Assembly (NCBI RefSeq): GCF_002086455.1
Contig: NZ_MVHC01000016.1
Span: 29,594-93,593 of the forward strand
Origin: Mycolicibacter algericus DSM 45454
Lineage (GTDB): Bacteria; Actinomycetota; Actinomycetes; Mycobacteriales; Mycobacteriaceae
Direction of reading: 5' to 3'
DNA: 64,000 nucleotides
Part shown: in pieces, positions 9,690 to 18,533 of the stretch
Layout: every line of letters starts with the position of its first letter
Position numbering within the stretch: position 1 is the first letter of the stretch
Position numbers and translations under genes: made by a program
Notes under the pieces: generated by a model
What the model saw: only the letters and a program-made list of their open reading frames with translations
What the model was told of the DNA's origin: nothing
Databases searched by the model: none

Positions 9690-9785
9690 GCAGGCCCGGT
9701 TTGACACGGTGGGGCGTCTACACTTCCTGCGCGGCTGGATGTCACCCACGAGTCCAGCTCTTCGGATCGTCATTACCGGGCCTGC
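9690..9785. repeat. Inverted repeat with perfect 11-nt arms between convergent genes
   Basis: GCAGGCCCGGT at 9690-9700 is exactly complementary to ACCGGGCCTGC at 9775-9785, enclosing 74 nt. It fills most of the 172-nt gap between the convergent acg-like and ABC-transporter genes. It could form a closing stem of a structured RNA or act as a bidirectional terminator; no coding frame is supported inside. Confidence 0.5.
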
Positions 9786-9845
9786 TTCGCGCTCGAATCT
9801 ACGCCGGTGACCACTGGTCAGCAATGGGGGATCTGACCCGAATCC

Positions 9846-11783
9846 TCAACCGCCCTCGGTCATCGCCCAGTACGCCCCGCGGCGGGCCAGCAGCTCCGCA
9901 TGCGTGCCCTGTTCGACGATCCGGCCAGCCTGCATCACCAGGATCACATCGGCGTCGCGGATCGTGGAGAGCCGGTGGGCGATGATGAAACTCGTGCGGT
10001 CCCGGCGTAGTTCGCGCATCGCCCGCTGGATCAGCAGTTCGGTGCGGGTGTCCACCGAGCTGGTCGCCTCGTCGAGGATCAGCAGTTGCGGGCGGGCCAG
10101 AAACGCCCGGGCGATGGTGATCAGCTGTTTCTCACCGGCGCTGATGCCGGCGCCGTCGTCGCTGACCCGAGTGGCATAGCCCTTCGGCAGGGTGCGCACA
10201 AAGGCGTCGACGTGGGCGGCGCGCGCGGCCGCGAGCACCTCGTCCTCGGTGGCGTCGGGGCGGCCGTAGCCGATGTTGTCGGCGATGGTGCCGGTGAACA
10301 GCCAGGTGTCCTGCAGCACCATGCCGATCGCCGAGCGCAGTGAGCTGCGATCCACGCCGGCGATGTCCACCCCGTCGATCAGGATCTGGCCGCGGTCGAC
10401 ATCGTAGAAGCGCATCAGCAGGTTGACCAGGGTGGTCTTGCCGGCTCCGGTCGGCCCGACGATCGCCACCGTGCTACCCGGCTCGATACTCAGTGACAGC
10501 TCTTCGATCACCGGAACGCCGGGCCGGTAGCCGAAGCCGACGTCACGGAACTCCACCCGCCCACCGGAACCGTTGAGCGACAACGGCGCCGACGTGTTGA
10601 TGCGGCGGTCCCAGCTTCCCCTCTCCTCCGTCGAGCCTCGCTGAACCGCCGAGGACGCGGCCTCTTCGGGTTCGTCGAGGAACGCGAACACCCGCTCGGC
10701 GCTGGCCGCCCCGGACAGCAGCGTGTTGTACATGCCCGCCAGGTTGCCCAGCGGCTGGTTGAACTGGCGCACGTAGGCGATGAACGCCTGGATGCTGCCC
10801 AGGCTGATCTGGCCGGTGGCCACCTGAACGCCGCCGATCACCGCGACCGCGACGTAGCCGAGGTTGCCGACCAGCCCGGTGGCCGGCGCCACCAGACCGG
10901 AGAAGAACTGGGCGCCGAACCCGGCCCGATACAACTCGTCGTTGTGCTCATCGAAGCGCTGCTGCGCCCAGTCGCGGTGGCCGAACGTGCGCACCAGCGT
11001 GAAGCCGCTGTACGTCTCCTCCAGGTGGGCGCCCAGCCGCCCGGTGGCGGCCCACTGCGCGGCGAACAGTCGTTGCGAGCGCCGGGTGATCGCCCGCACC
11101 GCCAGCAGCGACACCGGCACCCCGACCAAGGTGACCGCGGCCAGCAGTGGCGAGATGGACACCATCATCGCCAGCACCACCAGCACGGTCAGCACCGAGC
11201 TGAACAGTTGACTGACGGTCATCGACACCGAGGTGGCGGTGTTGTCGACGTCGTTGGTGACCCGGCTGAGCAGCTCACCGCGACGAGAAGTGTCGAAATA
11301 GCGCAACGGCAGTCGGTGGATCTTGTCCTCGACGTCGCGGCGCAACGCGCGCAGCGTGCGCTGCAGGATGACGTTGAGCAGCCGGGCCTGGGCCCAGATC
11401 ATCACCGCGCCAACCAGATACAGTCCCATCGCCAGTGCCAGGGTGCGTGCCACCGCGGCGAAGTCGACGCCGGCGCCGGGCACCACGTTCATCCCGGACA
11501 GCATGTCGGCGTAGGTGCCGTTGTCGGCGGCGCGAGCGGCCTCGACGGCCTGCTGCTTGGTCATGTCCGCGGGCAGACTGCGGCCGATCACCCCGTTGAA
11601 GATTAGGTCGGTGGCGTGCCCGAGGATCCGCGGTCCGGCCACCCCGATCGCGATACCGGCCAGCGACAAACCGATCACCGCGGCGATCAACCGGCGCTGC
11701 GGGCCCATCCGGCGCACCAGCCGCAGCGCGGTCACCGAGAAATCGGCGGCCCGCGCGGCCGGATCGATCACCGGGGGAGTCAC
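9846..11783 (-). CDS. ABC exporter half-transporter with intact Walker sites, Rv1272c-like
   Basis: 645-residue type IV ABC half-transporter: about six transmembrane helices in residues 35-330, then an ATPase domain from about 410. Walker A (GPTGAGKTT), Walker B plus catalytic Glu ([12 protein letters not shown]) and the H-loop (IIAHRLSTI) are canonical, but the signature is ISAGEKQ instead of LSGGQ. This is complementary to the partner gene upstream, which has a good signature but weak catalytic residues, so the two form a heterodimer with one working site. Start GTG 11783 overlaps the partner's stop by four bases (GTGA). A residue 365-400 linker is rich in Ser, Glu and Arg. Matches the M. 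tuberculosis Rv1272c/Rv1273c pair; substrate unproven, with lipids or fatty acids proposed. Confidence 0.92.
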   Translation of the reverse strand: MTPPVIDPAARAADFSVTALRLVRRMGPQRRLIAAVIGLSLAGIAIGVAGPRILGHATDLIFNGVIGRSLPADMTKQQAVEAARAADNGTYADMLSGMNVVPGAGVDFAAVARTLALAMGLYLVGAVMIWAQARLLNVILQRTLRALRRDVEDKIHRLPLRYFDTSRRGELLSRVTNDVDNTATSVSMTVSQLFSSVLTVLVVLAMMVSISPLLAAVTLVGVPVSLLAVRAITRRSQRLFAAQWAATGRLGAHLEETYSGFTLVRTFGHRDWAQQRFDEHNDELYRAGFGAQFFSGLVAPATGLVGNLGYVAVAVIGGVQVATGQISLGSIQAFIAYVRQFNQPLGNLAGMYNTLLSGAASAERVFAFLDEPEEAASSAVQRGSTEERGSWDRRINTSAPLSLNGSGGRVEFRDVGFGYRPGVPVIEELSLSIEPGSTVAIVGPTGAGKTTLVNLLMRFYDVDRGQILIDGVDIAGVDRSSLRSAIGMVLQDTWLFTGTIADNIGYGRPDATEDEVLAAARAAHVDAFVRTLPKGYATRVSDDGAGISAGEKQLITIARAFLARPQLLILDEATSSVDTRTELLIQRAMRELRRDRTSFIIAHRLSTIRDADVILVMQAGRIVEQGTHAELLARRGAYWAMTEGG

Positions 11784-13522
11784 GCCGGCTCACCCGCCAG
11801 TGACTGGGATTCGGCGAGCTCGACGTAGGCCGGGCACTCGGCCAGCAGCTGCTGGTGGGTTCCGGCCCCGACGACCCGCCCGTCGTCGACGACGATCACC
11901 TGATCGGCGCGGGTGACCGTCGAGATCCGTTGCGCCACGATGATCACCGTCGCCGCGGCAGCCACCTCACCGAGGGCGGCGCGCACCGCGGCATCGGTGC
12001 GGGTGTCCAGCGCGGAGAACGCGTCGTCGAACAGATAAATCGAGGGCCGGCGGATCACCGCCCGGGCGATCGCCAGCCGTTGCCGCTGCCCCCCGGACAG
12101 GTTGATGCCGCCCTGGGCCACCGGCATCGCCAGGCCGTCGCGGTGGGCGGCCACGAAGTCAGCAGCGGCAGCCACCCGCAACGCCTCCCACAGCTGCTCG
12201 TCGCTGATCTCGGCGCCGGCCGGGGCGCCGTAGCGCAGGTTGTCGGCGACGGTGCCGGAGAACAGGTAGCCGCGCTGGGGCACCAGCCCGATGCCCGACC
12301 ACAACTGTTCGGGGTCGCGGTCGCGCACGTCCACGCCGTCGATGAGCACCGCGCCCTCGGTGACGTCGCGCAGCCGGCAGAGCAGCGACACCAGCGTGGA
12401 TTTCCCCGACCCGGTGGAGCCGACGATCGCGGTGGTGGTCCCGGGCGACGCATCAAACGACACGTCGCGCAGCACCGCCCGGTCGGCGCCGGGATAGGCG
12501 AAACCCACCCCGGAAAGCCGGACCTCGCCGGTGGTGACGGCCGGTGTCACCGGGTGCGCCGGCGGGCCGATCGTCGGCTCGGTGGACAGCACCTCGGTGA
12601 TCCGCTCGGCGCACACCGAGGCCCGCGGCAGGATCGCCACCACCATGGTGGCCATCAGCACCGCCATCAGGATCTGCATGAAATAGGACAGGAAGGCGAT
12701 CAGCGAGCCGACCTGCATGTGCCCAGCGTCGATGCGCAGCCCGCCGAACCAGATCAGCGCGACGCTGGAGGCGTTGATGATCAGCGTGGTGGCCGGCAGC
12801 ATCAGCGCCTGCAGGTTGCCGACGGCCAGCGAGGTGTCCGACAGGGCGTGGTTGGCGGCCGCGAACCGGTCCTGCTCGTGGGCTTCGCGGGCGAACGCCC
12901 GGATCACCCGGATCCCGGTGAGCTGGTCGCGCAGCACCCGGTTGATGTTGTCGATCAGCATCTGCATGCGACGAAACAGCGGCAGCATCCGCACCACGAT
13001 CGCGTAGTTGGCGCCGGCCAGCACCGGCACGGCCACCGCCAGCAGCCAGGCCAGCCCGGCGTCTTGGTGCAGCGCCATCGCCACCCCGCCGATGCTCATG
13101 ATCGGCGCGGCGACCAGCACGGTCACGCTCAACTGCACCACCAGCTGGATCTGGCGGACGTCGTTGGTGGTGCGGGTCAACAGTGTCGGCGTGCCGAACC
13201 GGGTGGTCTCGCGTTCGGAGAACCCGATGACCCGGGTGAACACCGCGCGGCGCAGGTCGCGGCCGAAGCCGGTGCCGGTGCGCGCACCGAAGTAGACCGC
13301 CGCCACCGCGCACAGCACCTGCAGGCCGGTGACCGCCAGCATCACCGCGCCCAGCCGGGTGATGACGGCGGTGTCGCCGCGCACCACCCCGTCGTCGATG
13401 ATCGAGGCGTTGACGGTCGGCAGGTACAGCGACGCCAGACTGCTGATCAGCTGCAGCGTCATCACCGCCGCGACCGGCCACCGGTACGGCGTGATATAGC
13501 AGCGCAGCAGCGCCAGAAGCAT
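11780..13522 (-). CDS. ABC exporter half-transporter with degenerate ATP site, Rv1273c-like
   Basis: 580-residue partner of the following ABC gene: six-helix membrane domain, then an ATPase domain from about residue 335. Walker A is GSTGSGKST and the signature is a perfect [13 protein letters not shown], but the Walker B catalytic Glu is replaced by Asp ([11 protein letters not shown]) and the H-loop His by Gln (VAQRIST). Those changes make this subunit's own ATP site degenerate, as in many heterodimeric exporters. ATG 13522 is chosen because [15 protein letters not shown] is where the family begins; the frame stays open 25 codons further upstream but that extension looks unlike a transporter. 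It is divergent from lprB, with about 120 nt between starts. Confidence 0.92.
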   Translation of the reverse strand: MLLALLRCYITPYRWPVAAVMTLQLISSLASLYLPTVNASIIDDGVVRGDTAVITRLGAVMLAVTGLQVLCAVAAVYFGARTGTGFGRDLRRAVFTRVIGFSERETTRFGTPTLLTRTTNDVRQIQLVVQLSVTVLVAAPIMSIGGVAMALHQDAGLAWLLAVAVPVLAGANYAIVVRMLPLFRRMQMLIDNINRVLRDQLTGIRVIRAFAREAHEQDRFAAANHALSDTSLAVGNLQALMLPATTLIINASSVALIWFGGLRIDAGHMQVGSLIAFLSYFMQILMAVLMATMVVAILPRASVCAERITEVLSTEPTIGPPAHPVTPAVTTGEVRLSGVGFAYPGADRAVLRDVSFDASPGTTTAIVGSTGSGKSTLVSLLCRLRDVTEGAVLIDGVDVRDRDPEQLWSGIGLVPQRGYLFSGTVADNLRYGAPAGAEISDEQLWEALRVAAAADFVAAHRDGLAMPVAQGGINLSGGQRQRLAIARAVIRRPSIYLFDDAFSALDTRTDAAVRAALGEVAAAATVIIVAQRISTVTRADQVIVVDDGRVVGAGTHQQLLAECPAYVELAESQSLAGEPA

Positions 13523-13631
13523 GGGGTTACTGTCGCACACCGCGGTGCACCGGCCGCGGCAGCGACGATCGCGCGGCGACACAAACCGACTGGTCACCCG
13601 GTGTGTCGTGGTTGGTGGCCGGTGGTGCCGC

Positions 13632-13637
13632 TACAGT
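13632..13637 (+). promoter_or_regulatory. -10 element TACAGT, predicted leaderless lprB start
   Basis: TACAGT matches TANNNT and ends 7 nt before the GTG at 13645, placing +1 at or next to the start codon. No convincing -35 is seen. Confidence 0.45.
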
Positions 13638-13644
13638 GCATCGT

Positions 13645-14193
13645 GTGCGGCTCAAACTGACGGTCCCGGCCTTGGCGGTCGCTACCGTGATCCCGATGCT
13701 CGCCGGGTGTTCCGACTCCGGCTCGACCGAAGCCTCCTCCGGCGAGTCGCCGGCGTCGAACTCCGATCAGAGCACCCACGGGCCGTTGTTCCCGCAGTGC
13801 GGGGGCGTCAGCGACGAGACCGTCACCAACCTGACCCGGGTGTCCGGGCTGGTGAACACCGCGCAGAACTCGGCGGGCTGCCAGTGGCTGGCCCGCGGCG
13901 GCATCATGGGCCCGCACTTCTCCTTCTCCTGGTATCGCGGCAGCCCGATCGGGCGGGAACGCAAGACCGAGGAGGTGTCGCGCACGTCGGTGGAGGACAT
14001 CAACATCGACGGCCACAGCGGTTTCATCGCGATCGGCACCGCGCCGACGATGGGCGACAACCTGTGTGAGATCGGGATTCAGTTCAAGGACGACTTCATC
14101 GAGTGGTCGGTCAGTTTCGCCCAGAAACCGTTCCCGGACCCGTGCGACGTCGCCAAGGAACTGACCCGCCAGTCGATTGCGAACGCCAAATGA
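13645..14193 (+). CDS. lprB: Lipoprotein LprB, DUF3558 family
   Basis: 182-residue predicted lipoprotein. The signal sequence VRLKLTVPALAVATVIPML ends in a lipobox LAGC, so the Cys would be acylated and the protein anchored outside the cell membrane. After a Ser-rich spacer the chain has the DUF3558 pattern with paired cysteines (FPQCGG, AGCQW, LCEIG, DPCDV) that could form disulfides. Function unknown. GTG 13645 is chosen because it gives a normal signal peptide and because a TACAGT -10 element sits 7 nt before it. The lprC gene overlaps its stop by four bases (ATGA), the same arrangement as Rv1274-Rv1275. Confidence 0.9.
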   Translation: MRLKLTVPALAVATVIPMLAGCSDSGSTEASSGESPASNSDQSTHGPLFPQCGGVSDETVTNLTRVSGLVNTAQNSAGCQWLARGGIMGPHFSFSWYRGSPIGRERKTEEVSRTSVEDINIDGHSGFIAIGTAPTMGDNLCEIGIQFKDDFIEWSVSFAQKPFPDPCDVAKELTRQSIANAK

Positions 14194-14732
14194 GCCGCCG
14201 GATCCTGACCGTTTTTGCCGTGCTCGCGCTGCTGATCGCGCCGACGGGCTGCTCCCGTGAGGTGGGCGGCACCGCGGTCAAGGCCGGCGCCGGTGACACC
14301 CAGCGCAACAACAACTCCGAACGGCAGTACCCCAACCTGCTCAAGGAGTGCGAGGTGCTGACCACCGACATCCTGGCCAAGACGGTGGGGGCGGACCCGC
14401 TGGACATCCAGAGCACCTTCGTCGGCGCGATCTGCCGTTGGCAGGCGGCCAACCCGGCCGGGCTGATCGACATCACCCGGTTCTGGTTCGAGCAGGGCAG
14501 TCTGGACAACGAGCGCAAGGTCGCCGAGTTCTTGCAGTATCAGGTCGAGAACAAGTCGATCGTGGGGGTGCCGTCGATCGTGATGCGCCCGGCTGATCCC
14601 AACGGTTCCTGCGGGGTGGCCAGTGACGCTGCCGGCGTGGTCGGCTGGTGGGTGAACCCGCAGGCGCCCGGCATCGACGCGTGCGAGCAGGCGATCAAGC
14701 TGATGGAACTGACGCTGCAGACGAATTCGTAG
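14190..14732 (+). CDS. lprC: Lipoprotein LprC, DUF3558 family
   Basis: 180-residue predicted lipoprotein, paralogous to LprB. The signal peptide MSRRILTVFAVLALLIAPTGC ends in the lipobox PTGC. The mature part carries the four-cysteine DUF3558 pattern (LLKECEVL, AICRWQ, GSCGVA, DACEQ). It starts inside the lprB stop codon (ATGA), so the two are translationally coupled. The length equals that of M. tuberculosis LprC as I recall it. Function unknown; both proteins are probably surface lipoproteins. A toxin-antitoxin-like pair starts 55 nt downstream under its own promoter. Confidence 0.9.
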   Translation: MSRRILTVFAVLALLIAPTGCSREVGGTAVKAGAGDTQRNNNSERQYPNLLKECEVLTTDILAKTVGADPLDIQSTFVGAICRWQAANPAGLIDITRFWFEQGSLDNERKVAEFLQYQVENKSIVGVPSIVMRPADPNGSCGVASDAAGVVGWWVNPQAPGIDACEQAIKLMELTLQTNS

Positions 14733-14753
14733 GACGGCTCCGCGCGTGCCATC

Positions 14754-14781
14754 TTCCCATAGTGGGAATATGGGCTATGGT
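14754..14781 (+). promoter_or_regulatory. Palindromic operator and -10 of a toxin-antitoxin-like operon
   Basis: The 15-nt perfect palindrome TTCCCATAGTGGGAA (14754-14768) is followed by overlapping inverted copies: CCCATA (14756-14761) with TATGGG (14769-14774), and CCATAG (14757-14762) with CTATGG (14775-14780). TATGGT (14776-14781) ends 6 nt before the ATG at 14788, so it is a good -10 for a leaderless mRNA. The operator therefore covers the core promoter, as expected for autoregulation. Confidence 0.55.
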
Positions 14782-14787
14782 TGGTTG

Positions 14788-15021
14788 ATGAACGAACTTG
14801 CGTTTGTCGAAACCGACAGCCGAAGCCGCGCCGTGCTGCCCGGCCGCCCCAACCAGCGCTATGTGATGCGTGAGAATCCCGATGGCAGCTTGCTATTGCA
14901 GCCGGCCCGCGTGGTGACCGACGCTCAACACGAATTTGATACCGATCCCGAACTACGCGACCTGCTGTCCCGGGCTGCGGCGTCTCCGACGGTCCGCCGG
15001 ACACGCGTTCGCCGGACGTGA
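14788..15021 (+). CDS. Small acidic-basic protein, putative antitoxin of a two-gene module
   Basis: 77-residue protein that I cannot assign to a named antitoxin family. It begins MNELAFVETDSRSRAVLPGRPNQRYVM, has a beta-rich N-terminal half with ENPDGSLLLQPARVV, an acidic middle (EFDTDPELRDLL) and a strongly basic end (VRRTRVRRT). The acidic middle segment before the C-terminus resembles toxin-wrapping tails of antitoxins, and the N-terminal part could bind DNA. Its stop is overlapped by the next gene (GTGA). A palindromic operator overlaps the promoter, which fits autoregulation. Assignment as antitoxin rests on operon architecture, not on sequence homology. Confidence 0.6.
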   Translation: MNELAFVETDSRSRAVLPGRPNQRYVMRENPDGSLLLQPARVVTDAQHEFDTDPELRDLLSRAAASPTVRRTRVRRT

Positions 15022-15281
15022 GCTTCGACGGTGATTACTCCGAAGTCGCCGATACGCAACTCGACGAACTCGAAAACGGCCCGGATATCGACCTGTACAA
15101 CAGCGTCCTTGACACCATAGAACTCATCCTCCGACTGCCTGGGCAGGCGCAATCCCTGTCGACGGCGATCACCACGCCCGACGGCATCCGGATGCGGCTA
15201 CCGGTCATCGGGCACCCGCCATACAAAGTCTTTTGGTCCACCGAAGGGCCCCGCATTGAAGCGATATTCCCGCCCGCATAA
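15018..15281 (+). CDS. Small protein, putative RelE/ParE-like toxin of a two-gene module
   Basis: 87-residue protein, start GTG 15018 overlapping the upstream stop. The N-terminal half is acidic and helical (LDELENGPDIDLYNSVLDTIELIL); the C-terminal half is a likely beta sheet ending YKVFWSTEGPRIEAIFPPA, the type of ending seen in RelE/ParE-fold toxins (a hydrophobic strand, a turn, then an Ile-rich strand). The usual catalytic or ribosome-binding residues cannot be confirmed. Size, overlap and operator make a type II toxin-antitoxin pair the most likely reading. An alternative is an unrelated pair of small DNA-binding proteins. Confidence 0.55.
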   Translation: MSFDGDYSEVADTQLDELENGPDIDLYNSVLDTIELILRLPGQAQSLSTAITTPDGIRMRLPVIGHPPYKVFWSTEGPRIEAIFPPA

Positions 15282-15417
15282 CGTGCTCGGTGAGCCCATC
15301 GGCAACATCGGTGCGGCAGCGCCACGCGAAGCGACGACGATGGTGACGGCGCTGATCTCCTGACGATCGCGACGACGTACCTTCCCCGCGCGAAGCGGGC
15401 GGCATCGGCTGTTTCCG

Positions 15418-15437
15418 TTTGAACTAGATAGTTCAAA
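15418..15437. promoter_or_regulatory. Perfect 20-nt palindrome
   Basis: TTTGAACTAGATAGTTCAAA: arms TTTGAACTA and TAGTTCAAA separated by GA. The form resembles operators of MarR/HxlR-type dimers, but no such regulator or obvious target gene flanks it. Confidence 0.5.
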
Positions 15438-15606
15438 GCGGCAGTTTCGGTGTTGCGGGCCAGGACATCTCGCTGACCAGCGAAGTCCGGCCCGACGGCG
15501 CGTTGCCGAACGTGCTTGGTGCCCGGGTAAACCTCACTAATTGCTGTGCCGCGAAACTGATCCGCAGCGCCTGCCCGGCGGTGTTGCTTGGCGGCGCTGC
15601 GGCTTC

Positions 15607-15637
15607 CGTAGCGTGCCGTAGCACATATCGCTACGAT
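15607..15637 (+). promoter_or_regulatory. vapBC promoter and operator repeats
   Basis: CGTAGCG (15607-15613) and CGCTACG (15629-15635) are inverted, with a further CGTAGC at 15617-15622. The -10 TACGAT (15632-15637) overlaps the right arm and ends 6 nt before the vapB ATG, predicting a leaderless, autorepressed transcript. Confidence 0.5.
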
Positions 15638-15643
15638 TGCCGT

Positions 15644-15892
15644 ATGGCCCGGACAATCCCGCAGCGTGAACTGCGCAACGACAACGCCAAGGTGATGGAT
15701 GCCGTTGTGGGCGGCGCGACGTTCATCGTGACCCGCAACGGCGAACCGGTGGCCGAACTGCGGCCGATACGGGTCACTCGCCGCACGTTCATCCCGCGCG
15801 GTGATATCGCCGCGCTGGCGGGCGCGGCGGTGCGTATCGACCACCGCCAGTTCCGCGCCGACCTCGACCGGGCGATTGATCAGCGTGTCTGA
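15644..15892 (+). CDS. vapB: Type II antitoxin, VapB of the Phd/YefM kind
   Basis: 82-residue antitoxin. The N-terminus (TIPQRELRNDNAKVMDAVVGGATFIVTRNGEPVAEL) is the Phd/YefM DNA-binding fold: a short strand, two helices, then the strand pair ending in NGEPVAEL. The C-terminal tail with DHRQFRADLDRAIDQRV would wrap the toxin. It neutralises the PIN ribonuclease encoded next and represses its own promoter. Start ATG 15644 follows a TACGAT hexamer by 6 nt. The vapC gene overlaps its end by 8 nt, giving tight coupling of antitoxin and toxin synthesis. Confidence 0.9.
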   Translation: MARTIPQRELRNDNAKVMDAVVGGATFIVTRNGEPVAELRPIRVTRRTFIPRGDIAALAGAAVRIDHRQFRADLDRAIDQRV

Positions 15893-16289
15893 GCCGACGT
15901 CTGGGCTACTGGACACCTCGGTCGTCATCGACTGGCACGACCCGAAGGTCGTTGTCGCGCTTCCCGACGAGGTCGCGATCTCGGCTATCACCGCAGCGGA
16001 GTTGGCCGCCGGCCCGCTGTTGGCTACCAGCGCCGTCGAAGCGGCCAAACGCCAGGCGCGGTTGCAGGAGGTGGAGTCGCACCTGGAGCCCATCCCCTTC
16101 GATGCGGCCGCCGCCCGCAGTTACGGGCTTGTCGTTGCCGCGGTGGTGCGCGAAGGCCGAAAGCCACGCAGCAGGTTCGCTGATCTGTTGATCGCGGCGA
16201 CAGCCCACGCCAACCGACTCGATCTCTACAGTCGCAATGCCCAGGATTTCGCCGGGCTCAGGGACCTGATTCGCGTCGTCGCGGTCTGA
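15885..16289 (+). CDS. vapC: VapC toxin, PIN-domain ribonuclease
   Basis: 134-residue PIN-domain toxin, a magnesium-dependent ribonuclease that in mycobacteria usually cuts tRNA or rRNA. Acidic site residues are visible in order: Asp in GLLDTSVVIDW, Glu in ISAITAAELAAGP, Asp in RSRFADLLIAATA, and the last acidic position in YSRNAQDF. GTG 15885 is used because it gives the normal N-terminus (SEPTSGLLDTS) and an 8-nt overlap with vapB. Together they form a complete type II module between lprC and the sixA-like gene. Confidence 0.92.
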   Translation: MSEPTSGLLDTSVVIDWHDPKVVVALPDEVAISAITAAELAAGPLLATSAVEAAKRQARLQEVESHLEPIPFDAAAARSYGLVVAAVVREGRKPRSRFADLLIAATAHANRLDLYSRNAQDFAGLRDLIRVVAV

Positions 16290-16410
16290 TCGCTGGTCCG
16301 GGGGCCGTCGCCGAAACCCGCCCAGGGGCTTCGCGGCCTGGCTAAACTCAGTCGGGCATGGAGGGGGGATCCACCGTCATCGCGCACGATGAGACCCCAA
16401 GGAGTAGGCA

Positions 16411-16620
16411 GTGAACCGTCACCTTCTTCTCGCCGCGGCAGCCGCGAGCACAGCTGCCATGGGCGTCGTCCTCGCGCCGGTCGTCTCGGCAGGCCCGCCG
16501 TACAAGAACTGCTCCGAGGCTCACGCCGACGGCCGGTACAACATCCCGGAAGGTGACGACGCCTACTCGTCGAAGCTTGATCGCGACGGCGACGGCTTGG
16601 CCTGCGAACCCAAGCGCTGA
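16411..16620 (+). CDS. Small secreted protein with Excalibur calcium-binding domain
   Basis: 69-residue exported protein. Residues 1-28 are a signal peptide (LLLAAAAASTAAMGVVLAPVVSAG, cleavage after VSA). The mature 40 residues are an Excalibur domain: YKNCSEAHADGRYNIPEGDDAY followed by the EF-hand-like DRDGDGLACE, with two cysteines likely bridged. Such domains bind calcium in extracellular proteins; no catalytic part is attached. The GTG start has a good AAGGAG ribosome-binding site 8 nt ahead. It converges on the sixA-like gene, with a hairpin between. Confidence 0.88.
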   Translation: MNRHLLLAAAAASTAAMGVVLAPVVSAGPPYKNCSEAHADGRYNIPEGDDAYSSKLDRDGDGLACEPKR

Positions 16621-16636
16621 GGCCGGGCAGCCGGCC
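16621..16636. terminator. Hairpin right after the Excalibur gene stop
   Basis: GGCCGG and CCGGCC are separated by GCAG: a perfect 6-bp stem with a 4-nt loop, starting at the base after the stop codon and lying between convergent genes. No T tract follows. Confidence 0.45.
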
Positions 16637-16651
16637 ATCCGCCTGTCAGCT

Positions 16652-17158
16652 CTACCGCGGCACGTGAAACCCGACCAGCGCCGCCGACCGCGGCTCCACG
16701 CCGGACCAGCTACCGCCGACGCGTAACACCGCGATGCCCGACGTCGGGAATTTCTCCGAAATCCGTTGGACAACAGCGGCGTCGGTGCCCGCCGCACCCG
16801 CGATCCCGAGCGCGACGCTCGACATGGCGGGTTCGTGTCCGATCACCAGCAGGGTGCGCACCTCATCGCCGACGGTGTTGATCGTCGCGATGACGGTGCC
16901 GGGCACGGCGTCGTAGAGCTCGTCGAGGTAGCTGACGGGAGCGTTGAGGCCGGTGCGCTCCAGGGTGTTTCGGGTGCGCGTGGCCGTCGAACACAGCACC
17001 TGGTCGATCCTCGGCGCGTTGGCCCGCAACCAGTCCCCGGCCAGTGTGGCCTCGCGTATCCCGCGTTTGGCCAACGGCCTGCCATGATCGGCCACCCCGG
17101 GCGGATAGTCCGATTTGGCGTGGCGAAGCAAGATCAGCGTGCGCGGTGCGGCGTTCAT
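16652..17158 (-). CDS. SixA-like phosphohistidine phosphatase, histidine phosphatase superfamily, Rv1276c-like
   Basis: 168-residue protein of the histidine phosphatase superfamily. The catalytic LILLRHAKSDYP (RHA/G motif) is at residues 8-19, and the second catalytic His is in VIGHEPAMSS near residue 108. SixA enzymes remove phosphate from histidine phosphotransfer domains; the mycobacterial target is unknown. A minus-strand TAACCT hexamer ends 7 nt before the ATG (17166-17171), so the mRNA may be leaderless. It is divergent from the SbcD-like gene. Confidence 0.88.
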   Translation of the reverse strand: MNAAPRTLILLRHAKSDYPPGVADHGRPLAKRGIREATLAGDWLRANAPRIDQVLCSTATRTRNTLERTGLNAPVSYLDELYDAVPGTVIATINTVGDEVRTLLVIGHEPAMSSVALGIAGAAGTDAAVVQRISEKFPTSGIAVLRVGGSWSGVEPRSAALVGFHVPR

Positions 17159-17391
17159 CCGCCCAAGGTTATGCCAGTTGCGGCCGGTGAGGTGACCGGT
17201 GCGACGTCGCCGGCGCCGGTTATCGCGGATGCTCTACCTGTCCCGGGGGCGTGACGGATGTGTCGGGTGTGACGTGCGGGATCGGGCGCGCTGTCGAGAT
17301 CTCGGACCTGCCGATCAGGGTCCGAGGACTTGTCGGTGGACGGCCATACACTCGCGGTGCCCGGCCCCAGCCGGATGAAAGGACGACCGAC

Positions 17392-18533
17392 ATGCGATTC
17401 CTGCACACCGCCGACTGGCAGCTCGGTATGACCCGGCACTTTCTGGCCGGTGACGCCCAGCCGCGCTATTCGGCGGCCCGGCGCGACGCGGTGGCCGGCC
17501 TCGGCGCGCTCGCCGCGCAGACGGGTGCAGAGTTCGTCGTCGTCGCCGGGGATGTGTTCGACGACAATCAACTCGCCCCGGAGGTCGTCAGTCAGTCGCT
17601 GGAAGCCATGCGCACCATCGGGATTCCGGTGTACTTGCTGCCTGGAAACCATGACCCGCTCAACGCCGCATCGGTCTACACCAGCGCGTTGTTCACCGCC
17701 GAACGCCCCGACAACGTCGTCGTTCTCGGCACCGCCGGGGCGCATCAGGTGCGTCCCGGGGTCGAGATCGTCGCCGCACCGTGGCCCTCCAAGCGGCCCA
17801 CCTGCGACCTGGCGGCCGCGGCGGTTCAGGGACTGCTCGCCGACGGCACCACCCGGATCCTGCTCGCCCACGGCGGCGTTGACGTGCTCGACCCCGACCC
17901 GACCAATCCGGCGCTGATCCGGCTCGCCGCGCTGGAAGACGCGCTGGACCGCGGCGTGATCCACTACGTCGCCTTGGGGGACAAGCACTCCCGCACCCAG
18001 GTCGGCGCCGGCGGCCGGATCTGGTACTCCGGCTCACCGGAAGTCACCAACTATGACGACATCGAACCCGACCCCGGCTACGTGCTGGCCGTCGACATCG
18101 ACGAGACCAGCGGTGCGGTCAGCGTCGAATCCCACCGTGTGGGCAGGTGGCGGTTCGTCACGCTGCACCGCCAACTGGACACCGGTCGCGACGTCGCCGA
18201 CCTCGACATCAACCTCGACCAGTTGCCCGACAAGGAGCGCACCGTGGTGCAGTTGGCGTTGACGGGCACGCTCAGCGTCACCGACCGGGCCGCCCTCGAC
18301 GCCTGCCTGGACCGGTATTCGCGGCTGTTCGCCTGGGCGGGCACCTGGAACCGCCACACCGACCTGGCGGTGGTGCCCGCCGACGGGGAGTTCATCGACC
18401 TCGGGCTCGGTGGATTCGCCGCCGACGCGGTCGAGGAACTCATCGCCGCCGCCCGCGCCGGTGACACCGACGGTGCCGATGACGCCCACGCCGCACTGGC
18501 ACTGTTGCTGCGCCTCGTCGACCGGGGTGCGGC

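Larger units (their letters stand above)
15282..15643. other. 362-nt intergenic stretch between two toxin-antitoxin modules
   Basis: No frame in either strand looks like a real gene. It holds a short GC hairpin (CCCGC/GCGGG, 15385-15399), the 20-nt palindrome at 15418-15437, and at its end the vapBC promoter repeats. It may be a remnant of a lost gene. Confidence 0.6.

Noticed and set aside
13523..13597. Longer N-terminus for the Rv1273c-like ABC subunit
   Set aside because: The extra 25 residues are Arg/Cys-rich and unlike any exporter start; ATG 13522 gives the expected length.
15433..15624. Small minus-strand frame in the spacer between the two toxin-antitoxin modules
   Set aside because: No ribosome-binding site, no recognisable domain, and it overlaps the vapBC operator.
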